Position numbers and translations under genes: made by a program
Shown: piece after piece, positions 51,165 to 60,174 of the stretch
Numbering within the stretch: the first letter of the stretch is position 1
How the letters are laid out: the number at the start of each line of letters is the position of its first letter
Notes under the pieces: generated by a model
What the model was told of the DNA's origin: nothing
What the model saw: the letters and a program-made list of their open reading frames with translations, nothing else
The model's database searches: none
Assembly (NCBI RefSeq): GCF_000716545.1
Contig: NZ_JNWZ01000016.1
Location: 1-64,000, forward strand
From: Kitasatospora phosalacinea
Lineage (GTDB): Bacteria; Actinomycetota; Actinomycetes; Streptomycetales; Streptomycetaceae
Direction: 5' to 3'
Length of the DNA: 64,000 nucleotides

Positions 51165-53186
51165 ATGACGGCCGCCGCCCCCGGCGCGGGGCGCCACCGC
51201 GCTCCCGAACCCGTCCTGGTCCGCGAAGGCGTGCTGCTGCTCGACGCCGGCCTGCTGGTGCGCTACGCCAACGACGAGGCCCGCCGCCTGCTCGACCTGC
51301 CCGCCGACTGCGAGGGCCGCCCGCTCGACGCGCTCGGCCTGCCGCCCGCGCTCACCGCCCTGCTGCGCGGCGGCGAACTCACCGACGCCCCCGCCACCGT
51401 CCACGGCCGCACCCTCACCGTCGACCTGCACCCCGCCGACGGCACAGGCGGAACGTCCTGCCGGATCGCCACCCTGCGCGACAGCACCCCGCTCGCCGTC
51501 CCCGACACCGCCCGGCTGCGCCTGGAACTGCTCTACCGGGCCGGCGCCTCGATCGGCACCACCCTCGACATCACCCGCACCTGCGAGGAGCTCGCCGCCG
51601 CCCTCGTCCCGGCCTTCGCCGACTTCGCCAGCGTCGACCTGTACGAGGGCGTCCCGGCCGGCGGCGAACCGCGCCCCGAGCGGGGCCGCCCGCTGCGCCG
51701 CGCCGCGCTGGCCGGCGTCACCGACCTGTCGCCGCTGCTGGCGCCGGGCTCGCCCGTCCCGCTCGTCCCCGGCACCCCCAGGGCCAGGGCCGTCGCCGGG
51801 CTGTGCTCGGTGGTCGAACCCGACCTGTCCGCCGCGCTGGCCGTCTGGGACGAGGTCAGCCCCGGCACCGTCGACGCGATGCGCGCGCAGCGGGTGCACA
51901 CCCTGGTCACCGTGCCGCTGGCGGTCGGCGGGACGCTGCTGGGCGTGGCCACCTTCTGGCGGGCCCGCCCGCGCCCGGCCTTCGACGAGGAGGACCGCAG
52001 CCTCGCCGAGGAGCTCGCCGCCCGCGCCGCCGTCCTGGTCGAGAACGCCCGCCGCTACACCCGCGAGCACACCATGGCCGTCGCCCTCCAGCACAGCCTG
52101 CTGCCCGCCGGCCTGCCCGAGCAGCACGCCCTGGAGGTCGCCTCCCGCTACCTGCCCGCGCAGGCCGGCGTCGGCGGCGACTGGTTCGACGTCATCCCGC
52201 TCTCCGGCGCCCGGGTCGCCCTGGTCGTCGGCGACGTGGTCGGCCACGGCGTGCACGCGGTGGCCACCATGGGACGGCTGCGCACCGCCGTGCACACCTT
52301 CTCCTCGCTCGACCTCGCCCCCGACGAACTGCTCGGCCACCTCGACGCCCTGGTCAACCGGCTCGACCAGGAGCACCCCGCGCCCGCCGGCGCCGAACGC
52401 CCGATCACCGGCGCGGCCTGCCTGTACGCCGTCTACGACCCGGTCACCCGCCGCTGCACGCTCGCCCGGGCCGGCCACCTGCCGCCCGCCGTGGCCTACC
52501 CCGACGGCCGGGTCGAGATCGTCGACCTGCCCGCCGGGCCGCCGCTCGGCGTCACCGGCCTGCCCTACGAGACCGCCGAACTCGAACTCCCCGAGGGCAG
52601 CCGGATCGTGCTGTACACCGACGGGCTGCTGGAGTCCCGCGGCCAGGACATCGACCACGGCCTGAAACTGCTGCGCGCCGCCCTCGCCCGCCCCGACCGG
52701 AGCCCGGCGCGGACCTGCGAGGACCTGCTCGCCGCCCTGCCCCCCGCCGACCCCTCCGACGACATCGCCCTGCTGGTCGCCCGCACCCGCGCGCTGCCCG
52801 CCGACCACGTCGCCGACTGGGACGTCCCCGCCGACCCCGCCGCCGTCGCCCGGATCCGCGCCGCGGTGCTGCGCCGGCTCGACGACTGGGGCCTGTCCGA
52901 GCAGGGCTTCGCCGCCGAACTCGTGCTCAGCGAACTGATCACCAACGCCATCCGGCACGCCGCCGCGCCGATCCGGGTCCGACTGCTGCGCGACCGGGCG
53001 CTGATCTGCGAGGTCTGGGACGGCTCGGCCACCTCCCCGCACCTGCGCCACGCCACCGACACCGACGAGGGCGGGCGCGGCCTGTTCCTGGTCGCCCAGC
53101 TCGCCGAGCGCTGGGGCACCCGCTACCCCGCCAGCGGGAAGGTCATCTGGGCCGAGCTGCCGCTGGGGGAACCGTCGGGGCGGTAG
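51165..53186 (+). CDS. Sensor phosphatase: PAS-GAF-SpoIIE(PP2C)-HATPase
   Basis: A 673-aa soluble multidomain regulator. Residues about 20-115 form a PAS-like domain (GVLLLDAGLLVRYANDEARRLL); about 120-305 a GAF domain (LYRAGASIGTTLDITRTCEEL); about 320-540 the SpoIIE phosphatase (GVGGDWFDVIPL, VVGDVVGHGVHAV, ARAGHLPPAV, LYTDGLLE, DDIALLVA); about 550-670 a GHKL ATPase (LVLSELITNAIRHA, DEGGRGLFLV). It combines anti-sigma-factor kinase and anti-anti-sigma-factor phosphatase modules, a common Streptomyces partner-switch design. Cognate sigma factor unknown. Confidence 0.93.
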   Translation: MTAAAPGAGRHRAPEPVLVREGVLLLDAGLLVRYANDEARRLLDLPADCEGRPLDALGLPPALTALLRGGELTDAPATVHGRTLTVDLHPADGTGGTSCRIATLRDSTPLAVPDTARLRLELLYRAGASIGTTLDITRTCEELAAALVPAFADFASVDLYEGVPAGGEPRPERGRPLRRAALAGVTDLSPLLAPGSPVPLVPGTPRARAVAGLCSVVEPDLSAALAVWDEVSPGTVDAMRAQRVHTLVTVPLAVGGTLLGVATFWRARPRPAFDEEDRSLAEELAARAAVLVENARRYTREHTMAVALQHSLLPAGLPEQHALEVASRYLPAQAGVGGDWFDVIPLSGARVALVVGDVVGHGVHAVATMGRLRTAVHTFSSLDLAPDELLGHLDALVNRLDQEHPAPAGAERPITGAACLYAVYDPVTRRCTLARAGHLPPAVAYPDGRVEIVDLPAGPPLGVTGLPYETAELELPEGSRIVLYTDGLLESRGQDIDHGLKLLRAALARPDRSPARTCEDLLAALPPADPSDDIALLVARTRALPADHVADWDVPADPAAVARIRAAVLRRLDDWGLSEQGFAAELVLSELITNAIRHAAAPIRVRLLRDRALICEVWDGSATSPHLRHATDTDEGGRGLFLVAQLAERWGTRYPASGKVIWAELPLGEPSGR

Positions 53187-53228
53187 GGCCGCCGCCGGGG
53201 GCGCCGTCGGGGAGCGGGCCGGGCGGGC

Positions 53229-53654
53229 TCACTCCTCGCAGAGCTGCTTGAACAGCTCCAGGTCGGTGCGGACCGCCTCCTCCACCGCCAGGCCCTGCGC
53301 GGGGCCGGGCGGGCCGCCCAGCGCCCCGGCCAGTTCCTGCGGGTCGTACTCCAGGCGCAGCTGGACCCGGGTGTGCGCGGCGTCCAGCGCGCGCAGCGCG
53401 AAGGTGCCGCGCAGCGGCGGCCCGTCCACCGTCTCCCAGCTCATCACCCGGCCCCGCCCGTGGTCGGTCAGCTCCGCGTCCACCGCGTGCCGCTCGCCGC
53501 CGAACTCCACGTCCAGGTGCGCGTGGTGCCGCCCGTGGGCGCTGGCGTGCACCACCCCGGCGACGAACAGCGGGTACTCCGCCACCCGGTGCAGCTGGGA
53601 CCAGGCCGTCCCCACCGGGACGGTCACCTCGATCTGCTCCTCCAGCGTCCGCAT
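53229..53654 (-). CDS. SRPBCC (START-like) superfamily protein
   Basis: A 141-aa hydrophobic-ligand-binding fold: IEVTVPVGTAWSQLHRVAEYPLFVAGVVHA, VMSWETVDGPPLRGTFAL and TRVQLRLEYDPQ, with a C-terminal helix DLELFKQLCEE. Similar to cyclase/dehydrase-like proteins. GGAGGT 7 nt before the ATG. Ligand unknown. Confidence 0.85.
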   Translation of the reverse strand: MRTLEEQIEVTVPVGTAWSQLHRVAEYPLFVAGVVHASAHGRHHAHLDVEFGGERHAVDAELTDHGRGRVMSWETVDGPPLRGTFALRALDAAHTRVQLRLEYDPQELAGALGGPPGPAQGLAVEEAVRTDLELFKQLCEE

Positions 53655-53794
53655 CGGCCGTACCTCCGCGTCGGTTCCGTCAGCGCGCTCCCTCCAGCCT
53701 GCCAGGGCCCGGGCCCGGCCACGACAGCACACCGCCCCCGGCCGTCGGTTCGGACGGCCGGGGGCGGTGCGGGCGGTGCGGTCGGCGGTGGTGG

Positions 53795-54166
53795 TCAGAC
53801 CTCGGGGAAGTCCCCGTCGAACGCGGCCGCCAGCCGCAGGTAGGGGACCGCCTCGGCGGCCCGGCCCTGGCGCTCCAGGACGCGGCCGAGCACCAGGTGC
53901 GCGTAGTGCTCCACCGGGTCGCGCTCGATCACCTCGCGCAGCTGCTCCTCGGCGCGGCGCAGCTGGGCCGAGTGGTAGTAGGCGCGGGCCAGCAGCAGGC
54001 GCGGGCCGACCTGCTCGGGCACCTCGGCGACGACCCCGGCGAGGATCAGCGCGGCGTCCGAGTACGCCTTGGAGTCGAAGAACAGCTGGGCGCGGGCCCA
54101 GCGCTCGGCGGTGCTCTCGCCGGGGGCCACGACGGACGCGCCGCGGTGGCGGAGGTCGGTGGTCAT
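53795..54166 (-). CDS. TPR-repeat protein
   Basis: A 123-aa protein of about three tetratricopeptide repeats: AQLFFDSKAYSDAALILAGVV, RLLLARAYYHSAQLRRAEEQL and LVLGRVLERQGRAAEAVPYL. A small protein-interaction module common in Streptomyces. GGGAGGGAG lies before the ATG at 54166; an upstream ATG would include the ribosome site. Confidence 0.88.
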   Translation of the reverse strand: MTTDLRHRGASVVAPGESTAERWARAQLFFDSKAYSDAALILAGVVAEVPEQVGPRLLLARAYYHSAQLRRAEEQLREVIERDPVEHYAHLVLGRVLERQGRAAEAVPYLRLAAAFDGDFPEV

Positions 54167-54266
54167 GTCTGCTCCCTCCCGTTTCCGGGTCCTGCCGGGC
54201 CGCGATGGCCCGACAGGTGGTTGAACATTCACCTATCGGCGGGTATTCCGCCGTCCGCCGCACCGC

Positions 54267-55673
54267 TCAGGACAGCTCCAGCAAGCGGTGCATGAACGGC
54301 ACCGGCAGCGCCGGGTTCGCGGCCGCCGCCTCCGGCTGCGCCCCCGGCTCCAGGGCGCCCAGCAGCGCCCGCAGCGGCAGCCGCGGATCGCCCGCCGCCG
54401 CCCGCGCCACCACCGGGTCCGCGTCCGCCGCCAGCGCCGCCAGCACCTCCGGCTCCGGCGCCGGGTCGCGCAGCGCCGCCAACCGCAGCGCCGGCTCCGC
54501 CCGCCGCGCCCAGCGGGCCAGGCCCGGCGCCGCGAACCGGTCGTCCGCCACCAGCGAGGCCGGGCCGAGCAGCTGCTCGTACACCGAGCGCAGCAGCTCG
54601 CCCGGCGCGTCCGCGCAGTGCTCGGCCAGCGCCAGGCGCACCATCAGCTCGACGTCCGCCGCCAGCACCGCCACCACCTCGGCCGGCAGCCGCTCCAGCG
54701 ACGCCACCGCGCAGCGCACCAGCGGGTGCGAGGAGCGGGCCAGCCGCAGCAGCTCCGCCGGATCGCCCGCCCGCCGCGCCACCCAGGGCAGCTCCGGCGG
54801 CACGTCGGGCAGCCGGTACGCCACCGCCGAGCGCTGCTCCTCCGTCAGGTCCGCCCGCAGCGACACCGCCAGCCGCACCGACTCGTGCGGATCGGCCGCC
54901 AGCGCCAGCGCCAGATCGGTGGGCAGGTGCGGATTGCCCGCCGCCGCCGCCCGGATCCGCGGGTCGTCGTCCAGCACCAGCCACTCGCCCAGCGCCCGGT
55001 CCAGCGGGGCCGAGGCCGCCGTCCGCTCCCGCCGGGCCGGGTCGCTCTCCGCGATGTACCCGGCCAGCGACACCGGCAGCTCGCGTTCCACCCGCAGCGC
55101 CCGCCGCACCGCCGCCCGCACCGCGGGGTCGCGGTCGGCCCGCAGCGAGGTGCGCACCCGCGGCGGCAGCCGCGACCAGGAGTCCGCCCGCACCGCGGCG
55201 GCCCGCACCAGCGGCGAGGTGTCCTGCGCCAGCTCCACCAGCAGCTCCGGCGGCAGGCCCGCGCAGCCCGGCACCCGGCGGCGGGTGTCCGGGTCGCGGT
55301 CGGCGGCCAGCTCCGCCAGCGCGGCCGGCGGCAGCGCCGTGCGGTGCGCCGCCGACGCGGCGGCCCGGCGCACCCGGCGCTCCCGGTCGCCCGCCAGTGC
55401 CGCCAGCACCGGCGCCGGCAGGCCCGGGCGCTCGGCCAGCGCGGCCCGCACCGTCCACTGCGGGTGCTGCCGGGCGGCCTCCAGCACCGGCGCCGGCAGC
55501 TCGGGCCGGCGGGCCAGCCAGCCGGGCTCCGCGCCGTCCTCCAGCAGCCGGCCCAGCACCTCGGCCGGGGCCCCCGGATTGGCCGCCAGGCCGCTGCGCC
55601 AGGCCCGGGCGGGCGGCGGCCCCGACAACGGGCGCCAGCGGGCGGCCGACTGATCTGCGCTCAGATCGAGCAC
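54267..55673 (-). CDS. LRV/HEAT-like repeat protein
   Basis: A 468-aa protein built of about 15 short helical repeats with the pattern LPxxVLxxLAxDxxxxVRxAxAxNP (for example LPAPVLAALAGDRERRVRRAA). Such variant leucine-rich or HEAT-like repeats form curved protein-binding scaffolds. No catalytic motif, membrane segment or signal. GTG 55673 is chosen because GGGGGAGGT is 8 nt upstream. Partner unknown. Confidence 0.82.
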   Translation of the reverse strand: MLDLSADQSAARWRPLSGPPPARAWRSGLAANPGAPAEVLGRLLEDGAEPGWLARRPELPAPVLEAARQHPQWTVRAALAERPGLPAPVLAALAGDRERRVRRAAASAAHRTALPPAALAELAADRDPDTRRRVPGCAGLPPELLVELAQDTSPLVRAAAVRADSWSRLPPRVRTSLRADRDPAVRAAVRRALRVERELPVSLAGYIAESDPARRERTAASAPLDRALGEWLVLDDDPRIRAAAAGNPHLPTDLALALAADPHESVRLAVSLRADLTEEQRSAVAYRLPDVPPELPWVARRAGDPAELLRLARSSHPLVRCAVASLERLPAEVVAVLAADVELMVRLALAEHCADAPGELLRSVYEQLLGPASLVADDRFAAPGLARWARRAEPALRLAALRDPAPEPEVLAALAADADPVVARAAAGDPRLPLRALLGALEPGAQPEAAAANPALPVPFMHRLLELS

Positions 55674-55815
55674 GTGCGAGTACCTCCCCCGGAACGACAA
55701 ACGCCATCGACCCTACCCGCGCGGCGGCGGTGCGTGCACCGGTTCCCGCCAGGCAGGCACAGCTGGGGCACGGGATGTCGAAAGCGTGCGCACGGCACGG
55801 ATGTCCGAAGGAGGA

Positions 55816-55858
55816 GCGCCCCCGTCCGGTGGCACCCGGTGCCAGTGGACGGGGGCGC
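55816..55858 (-). terminator. Nested hairpin after the DUF35 gene
   Basis: GCGCCCCCGTCC (55816-55827) pairs with GGACGGGGGCGC (55847-55858); the 19-nt loop contains its own inverted repeat TGGCACC-CGGTGCCA. Located 56 bp beyond the minus-strand stop at 55914. Confidence 0.6.
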
Positions 55859-55913
55859 GGACCGGGCGCCGGTGGGGCGGCGGCCCGGGGCCGGGGGAGC
55901 GGGCGGGGGCCGC

Positions 55914-56309
55914 TCAGAGCCGGGACGCGAGGCGGAAGGTCAGCACCCGGCCGCCCTCCTCGCTGGCCACCAGGTGCACCCGGGCGCCGATCGGCACCGC
56001 CCCCGGCAGCCCGCCGAGCACCGCGGCCTGCACGGTGAACCCCTCGTCCAGCACGATCAGGTAGGGCCGTCCCGGCTGCGCGCCGCGCCGGGTCGGCCGC
56101 AGCAGGCGCTGCACGGTGCCCTGGCCGCAGGCCCGCGCGGGCGTCAGGTCGGCCGAGCCGCACACCGGGCACAGCAGGCAGGCCGCCGAGCTGGCCGAGT
56201 GGCACCAGCGGCAGCGCCGGTAGTCGAGTTCGGCCTCGCCCGGCTGCGACGGGAAGGCGGTGGAGTGCTGCGGGGCGAGCGGTGCGGACGGGGCGAGTGT
56301 GAGTGTCAT
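55914..56309 (-). CDS. DUF35/OB-fold protein with rubredoxin-like zinc ribbon
   Basis: A 131-aa protein. A zinc ribbon YRRCRWCHSASSAACLLCPVCGS (two CxxC pairs) precedes an OB fold (RPYLIVLDEGFTVQAAVLGGL, IGARVHLV). DUF35 proteins partner thiolases and acyl-CoA enzymes and are thought to channel acyl-CoA. GGGAGGAG precedes the ATG at 56309. Its promoter carries two copies of the operator also found before the acyl-CoA dehydrogenase, implying a shared regulon. Confidence 0.85.
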   Translation of the reverse strand: MTLTLAPSAPLAPQHSTAFPSQPGEAELDYRRCRWCHSASSAACLLCPVCGSADLTPARACGQGTVQRLLRPTRRGAQPGRPYLIVLDEGFTVQAAVLGGLPGAVPIGARVHLVASEEGGRVLTFRLASRL

Positions 56310-56398
56310 GGCCGTCTCCTCCCTGGGACATGGGCGCGCCGCCGTACCGCCGCCCGGGAGTGGGCGTGCGGTCGGGGCGACTGCCAGAAGGAAGGTAT

Positions 56399-56433
56399 GG
56401 CACTCAGTGCCTTGTGTAAAGGTACCCAGTGCC
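56399..56433 (-). promoter_or_regulatory. Paired operators at the DUF35 promoter
   Basis: GGCACTCAGTGCC (56399-56411, perfect 6-bp arms) and GGTACCCAGTGCC (56421-56433) are 22 bp apart. A minus-strand -10-like TACCTT lies beside the first. Same motif as at 57294-57328, so the TetR gene between the two places is the likely binder. Confidence 0.65.
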
Positions 56434-56519
56434 ATTCATATCGGACGATCTTCGACAGGCCGCCGGAGCTGCGCGGACGGGCGGGCGCGGGCCGCCGGGG
56501 CCGCGCGGGCGGAGGGCGC

Positions 56520-57248
56520 TCAGCCCTCCAGCGCCGCCTCGACGCCCTGCACCACCCGCCACATCGGGGTGCCGCGCCGGGCCACCATCACCACCACCTC
56601 GTCGTCCCGCGAGGGCGCTCCGGTCCCGCCCTCGCCACCGCCGCCCCAGGTCTCGACCACGAGCTGGAGCGCCTCGTCCACCGCCGCCCCCACGTCGCCC
56701 TCGCCGCCCGAGCGCAGCCAGGAGCGCAGCGCGTAGTTGTGCGCGGCGACCACCGCCGCCGCGATCACGTCCGCGCGCAGCGCGCCGTCCGAGCGGGCCG
56801 CGTAGCGGGTGCGCAGGTGGCCGGCCAGGGTGCGCTCGTAGCGCCACACCACGGACAGCTCGTGGACGCGCAGGGTCGGAACCTGCTTGGTCAGCCGGTA
56901 GCGCCCCACCGAGAACGCCGGGTTGCCCGCGTACATCCGCAGCACCAGCCGGGCCGCGTCGCAGACCTGCTCCACCGCGTCGCCCGCCGGGTCGGCCGCG
57001 GCCAGGAAGGCCGTCATGTCCGCCAGGCAGCCGTCGTGGTCGGGGAAGACCACCGCCTCCTTGGAGGGGAAGTACCGGAAGAACGACCGCCGGCCGACAC
57101 CCGCGAGCGAGACGATGTCGTCGATCGTGGTCTGCTCGAAACCCCGCTCCGAGAACAGCTCGAACGCCGCCTCCACCAGCGCGTCCCGCATCGTCGGACG
57201 CGCCGGGCCGCCCCCGGCGGTCCGGTCCTGCTCATGCACCTCGCTCAT
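56520..57248 (-). CDS. TetR-family regulator of acyl-CoA genes
   Basis: A 242-aa repressor. HTH region: RDALVEAAFELFSERGFEQTTIDDIVSLAGVGRRSFFRYFPSKEAVVF. The C-terminal domain ends in a Gly-rich and then EVVVMVARRGTPMWRVVQGV segment. Divergent from the acyl-CoA dehydrogenase and flanked on both sides by the same CACTGAGTG-type operators, so it should autoregulate and control both neighbours, probably relieved by an acyl-CoA. Confidence 0.9.
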   Translation of the reverse strand: MSEVHEQDRTAGGGPARPTMRDALVEAAFELFSERGFEQTTIDDIVSLAGVGRRSFFRYFPSKEAVVFPDHDGCLADMTAFLAAADPAGDAVEQVCDAARLVLRMYAGNPAFSVGRYRLTKQVPTLRVHELSVVWRYERTLAGHLRTRYAARSDGALRADVIAAAVVAAHNYALRSWLRSGGEGDVGAAVDEALQLVVETWGGGGEGGTGAPSRDDEVVVMVARRGTPMWRVVQGVEAALEG

Positions 57249-57293
57249 ACCCGGACGGTAGCACCGACCAGGACCTTCGGGCTGGGCCAGACG

Positions 57294-57328
57294 ACACTGA
57301 GTGTGCATAATCGGGGGTACTGAGTGCC
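57294..57328 (+). promoter_or_regulatory. Paired operators flanking the acyl-CoA dehydrogenase -10 box
   Basis: ACACTGAGTGT (57294-57304, perfect palindrome) and GGTACTGAGTGCC (57316-57328) have centres 23 bp apart. The strong -10 CATAAT (57306-57311) lies exactly between them, so binding would block polymerase. Confidence 0.68.
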
Positions 57329-57345
57329 ACACCGAGGAGACTGCC

Positions 57346-58497
57346 ATGACCCAGGACTTCGACCTCTACCGGCTCGGCGAGGAGCACGACATGCTCCGGG
57401 AGTCGGTGCGCTCGCTCGCGGAGGCGAAGATCGCCCCGTTCGCGGCAGCGGTGGACGAGGAGGGGCGTTTCCCGCAGGAGGCGCTCGACGCGCTGCAGGC
57501 CGCGGACCTGCACGCCGTGCACGTGCCGGAGGAGTACGGCGGCGCGGGCGCGGACGCGCTGGCCACCGTGCTGGTGATCGAGGAGGTGGCGCGGGTGTGC
57601 GCGTCCTCCTCGCTGATCCCGGCGGTCAACAAGCTGGGCTCGCTGCCGGTGCAGCTGTCCGGCTCGGAGGAGCTCAAGGCCAAGTACCTGGGTGCGCTGG
57701 CCCGGGGCGAGGGCATGTTCTCCTACTGCCTCTCCGAGCCCGAGGCCGGCTCGGACGCGGCCGGCATGAAGACCAGGGCCGTGCGCGACGGCGACTTCTG
57801 GGTGCTCAACGGCGTCAAGCGCTGGATCACCAACGCGGGCGTCTCCGAGTACTACACGGTGATGGCCGTGACCGACCCCGAGAAGCGCTCCAAGGGCATC
57901 TCCGCCTTCGTGGTCGAGAAGGGCGACGAGGGCGTCTCGTTCGGCGCGCCGGAGAAGAAGCTCGGCATCAAGGGCTCGCCGACCCGCGAGGTGTACTTCG
58001 ACGACGTGCGCATCCCGGCGGACCGGATGATCGGCGCCGAGGGCACCGGCTTCGCGACCGCGATGCGCACGCTGGACCACACCCGGGTCACCATCGCGGC
58101 CCAGGCGCTGGGCATCGCGCAGGGCGCGCTGGACTACGCCAAGGGGTACGTGAAGGAGCGCAAGCAGTTCGGCAAGGCGATCGCCGACTTCCAGGGCGTC
58201 CAGTTCATGCTGGCCGACATGGCGATGAAGCTGGAGGCGGCCCGGCAGCTGACGTACGCGGCGGCCGCGAAGTCCCAGCGCGGTGACGGCGACCTGACCT
58301 TCTTCGGGGCGGCCGCCAAGTGCTTCGCCTCGGACGTGGCGATGGAGATCACGGTGGACGCGGTGCAGCTGCTCGGCGGCTACGGCTACACCCGGGACTA
58401 CCCGGTGGAGCGGATGATGCGCGACGCCAAGATCACCCAGATCTACGAGGGCACCAACCAGGTGCAGCGGATCGTGATGGCCCGCAACCTGCCCTAG
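57346..58497 (+). CDS. Acyl-CoA dehydrogenase
   Basis: A 383-aa FAD enzyme of fatty-acid or branched acyl-CoA oxidation. FSYCLSEPEAGSDAAGM and WVLNGVKRWITNAG are the two FAD/substrate signatures; QLLGGYGYTRDYPVERMMRDAKI and the catalytic base Glu368 in QIYEGTNQ are complete. GAGGAGA precedes the ATG; an upstream in-frame ATG would start inside the operator. Regulated with the DUF35 gene by the adjacent TetR. Confidence 0.94.
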   Translation: MTQDFDLYRLGEEHDMLRESVRSLAEAKIAPFAAAVDEEGRFPQEALDALQAADLHAVHVPEEYGGAGADALATVLVIEEVARVCASSSLIPAVNKLGSLPVQLSGSEELKAKYLGALARGEGMFSYCLSEPEAGSDAAGMKTRAVRDGDFWVLNGVKRWITNAGVSEYYTVMAVTDPEKRSKGISAFVVEKGDEGVSFGAPEKKLGIKGSPTREVYFDDVRIPADRMIGAEGTGFATAMRTLDHTRVTIAAQALGIAQGALDYAKGYVKERKQFGKAIADFQGVQFMLADMAMKLEAARQLTYAAAAKSQRGDGDLTFFGAAAKCFASDVAMEITVDAVQLLGGYGYTRDYPVERMMRDAKITQIYEGTNQVQRIVMARNLP

Positions 58498-58515
58498 CAC
58501 CACGGTGTTTCCGGG

Positions 58516-58555
58516 CCGGGGGTGCGGGGAGCGAGAACGCTCCGCGCGCCCCCGG
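58516..58555 (+). terminator. Hairpin after the acyl-CoA dehydrogenase
   Basis: GGAGCG-AGAA-CGCTCC core (58528-58543) extended by imperfectly paired G/C runs to CCGGGGG and CCCCCGG, starting 19 bp after the stop codon. Confidence 0.65.
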
Positions 58556-58723
58556 CGGCGTTCCGGGGCGAGTGGTTCCGGTCACAGGCGGGGCGGGCGC
58601 GTGGTTCACGGCATGAGTGAAGTCCCGATGTGGGTACGGGAGTTGGCCGGAAATGACTGGTGGCGCGGGGCGGCGCGGGAGGCCCTCCGCGGCACGGGGT
58701 GTCGACCCGGTGCGGCAGGGGAC

Positions 58724-58739
58724 CTAAGGTATGCCTTAG
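58724..58739 (+). promoter_or_regulatory. Iron box (DmdR/IdeR-type) of the efe operon
   Basis: CTAAGGTATGCCTTAG: perfect 6-bp arms around TATG, closely resembling actinobacterial iron-regulator boxes of the TTAGGTTAGGCTCACCTAA type. It lies 83 bp before the efeO ATG, next to the AT-rich TTACTG, and fits repression by iron-loaded DmdR1/IdeR. Confidence 0.75.
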
Positions 58740-58821
58740 CTTACTGGGCGGTCGCCCCCGGTCCCCCCGGAGCGGCCGCCGCATCGGCCCGACCCCGCGT
58801 CCCCTCGTCCCTGGAGTGAGC

Positions 58822-59976
58822 ATGCCCGCCCGTCGTACGTCCGCCGCCGCGTTCCTGGTCCTCGCCGTGGCGGGTGCCGCTCTGGTGGGGTGCTCGAAGA
58901 AGGACGACGGCAAGGCCTCCGCGGACGGTGCCGCCGGGCCGGTGCAGGTGACGGCGACGGACAGCGCGTGCGGACTGTCGAAGACCTCCTTCCCGGCCGG
59001 GCACGTCGAGTTGGCCGTGGCCAACAAGGGCAGCAAGGTCACCGAGGTGTACGTCTACTCCGACGGCGACAAGATCGTCACCGAGCGGGAGAACATCGGC
59101 CCCGGCACCAAGGTGACCATCAACGCCGAGATCAAGGCCGGCACCTACGAGGTGGCCTGCAAGCCGGGCATGACCGGCGACGGCATCCGGCAGAAGATCA
59201 CCGTCACGGCCGGCGCCTCCGCCTCGGCCAAGGCGGACGACCGGCTGACCCAGGCGGTCGCCGACTACCGGAAGTACGCCCAGGAGCAGGCCGACGCGAC
59301 CGTCCCGGTGGTGGAGCAGTTCGCCGCCGCGGTCACCGCCGGCGACGTGGAGAAGGCCAAGTCGCTGTTCGCCGCCTCCCGGGTCGGCTGGGAGCGCACC
59401 GAGCCGGTGGCCGAGAGCTTCGGCGACATCGACCCGAAGACCGACACCCGCGAGGACGCCCTGGAGGAGGGCCAGGCCTGGACCGGCTGGCACCGCATCG
59501 AGAAGTCGCTGTGGGTGGACGGCAGGATCGGTGACGAGGAGAAGACCCTCGCCGCCCAACTGGTCGCCGACCTCAAGGACTGGCAGAAGCGCGTCCCCGA
59601 GGCCGAGATCACCCCCACCGGCATGGCCAACGGCGCCAAGGAGCTGCTGGACGAGGTCTCCAAGAACAAGATCACCGGTGAGGAGGACCGCTACAGCCAC
59701 ACCGACCTGTCGGACTTCGCCGCCAACGTCGAGGGCGCCCGCCAGGCATACGAGCTGCTGAAGCCGGTCGCCTCCGAGAACGAGCCGGAGCTGTCCAGGA
59801 CCCTGGACGCCGAGTTCGAGAAGATCACCGAACTGCTCGGCAAGTACCGGGGCGCCGACGGCACCTACACCTCCTACGACAAGGTCACCGAGGACGAGCG
59901 CAAGGCCTTCTCGGACGCGGTGAACTCGCTGGGCGAGCCGCTGTCCAAGCTGGCCGCCGCGGTCGTGGCCAAGTAA
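58822..59976 (+). CDS. efeO: Iron uptake system lipoprotein EfeO
   Basis: A 384-aa exported component of the EfeUOB ferrous/ferric importer. Lipoprotein signal with lipobox ALVGC. Residues about 35-130 form a cupredoxin-like domain (ITVTAGAS end), and about 140-384 the imelysin/M75 domain with GWERTEPVAESFGDIDPKTD and GWHRIEKSLW (HxxE iron-site motif). It delivers iron to the permease. First gene of the operon, behind an iron box. Confidence 0.94.
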   Translation: MPARRTSAAAFLVLAVAGAALVGCSKKDDGKASADGAAGPVQVTATDSACGLSKTSFPAGHVELAVANKGSKVTEVYVYSDGDKIVTERENIGPGTKVTINAEIKAGTYEVACKPGMTGDGIRQKITVTAGASASAKADDRLTQAVADYRKYAQEQADATVPVVEQFAAAVTAGDVEKAKSLFAASRVGWERTEPVAESFGDIDPKTDTREDALEEGQAWTGWHRIEKSLWVDGRIGDEEKTLAAQLVADLKDWQKRVPEAEITPTGMANGAKELLDEVSKNKITGEEDRYSHTDLSDFAANVEGARQAYELLKPVASENEPELSRTLDAEFEKITELLGKYRGADGTYTSYDKVTEDERKAFSDAVNSLGEPLSKLAAAVVAK

Positions 59977-60040
59977 CGGCCCGCCGGCACGCCGCCCGCC
60001 GCACGGCGGCCTGACCCGGCCGGGGACGGCCGGAGACGGT

Positions 60041-60105
60041 CAAGCCCAGGTCAAGGGGGGCGGGCCGCGCGGGAAGCCCAGGTAAGGGCAGCGTAAGCTA
60101 AGTCC
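60041..60105 (+). promoter_or_regulatory. Short direct repeats between efeO and efeB
   Basis: AAGCCCAGGTCAAGG (60041-60055) recurs as AAGCCCAGGTAAGGG (60074-60088), followed by GCGTAAGCTAAG, which weakly resembles an iron-box half. It could be an internal iron-regulated promoter in the 198-bp gap. Confidence 0.3.
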
Positions 60106-60174
60106 TCGTCAGGGTGCTGTCGCGGCCGCGGCAGCACCCGTACCCGGTTTCACGTCCGAGAGGGAACGCCAGAG

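Larger units (their letters stand above)
58498..58821. other. Intergenic region before efeO
   Basis: 324 bp holding the acyl-CoA dehydrogenase terminator and the iron box. A 68-codon frame (58613-58819) is not convincing. Confidence 0.5.

Noticed and set aside
58613..58819. Small frame starting MSEVPMWVRELAGNDWW
   Set aside because: The start has no convincing ribosome site, and the frame runs through the iron box and promoter of efeO.
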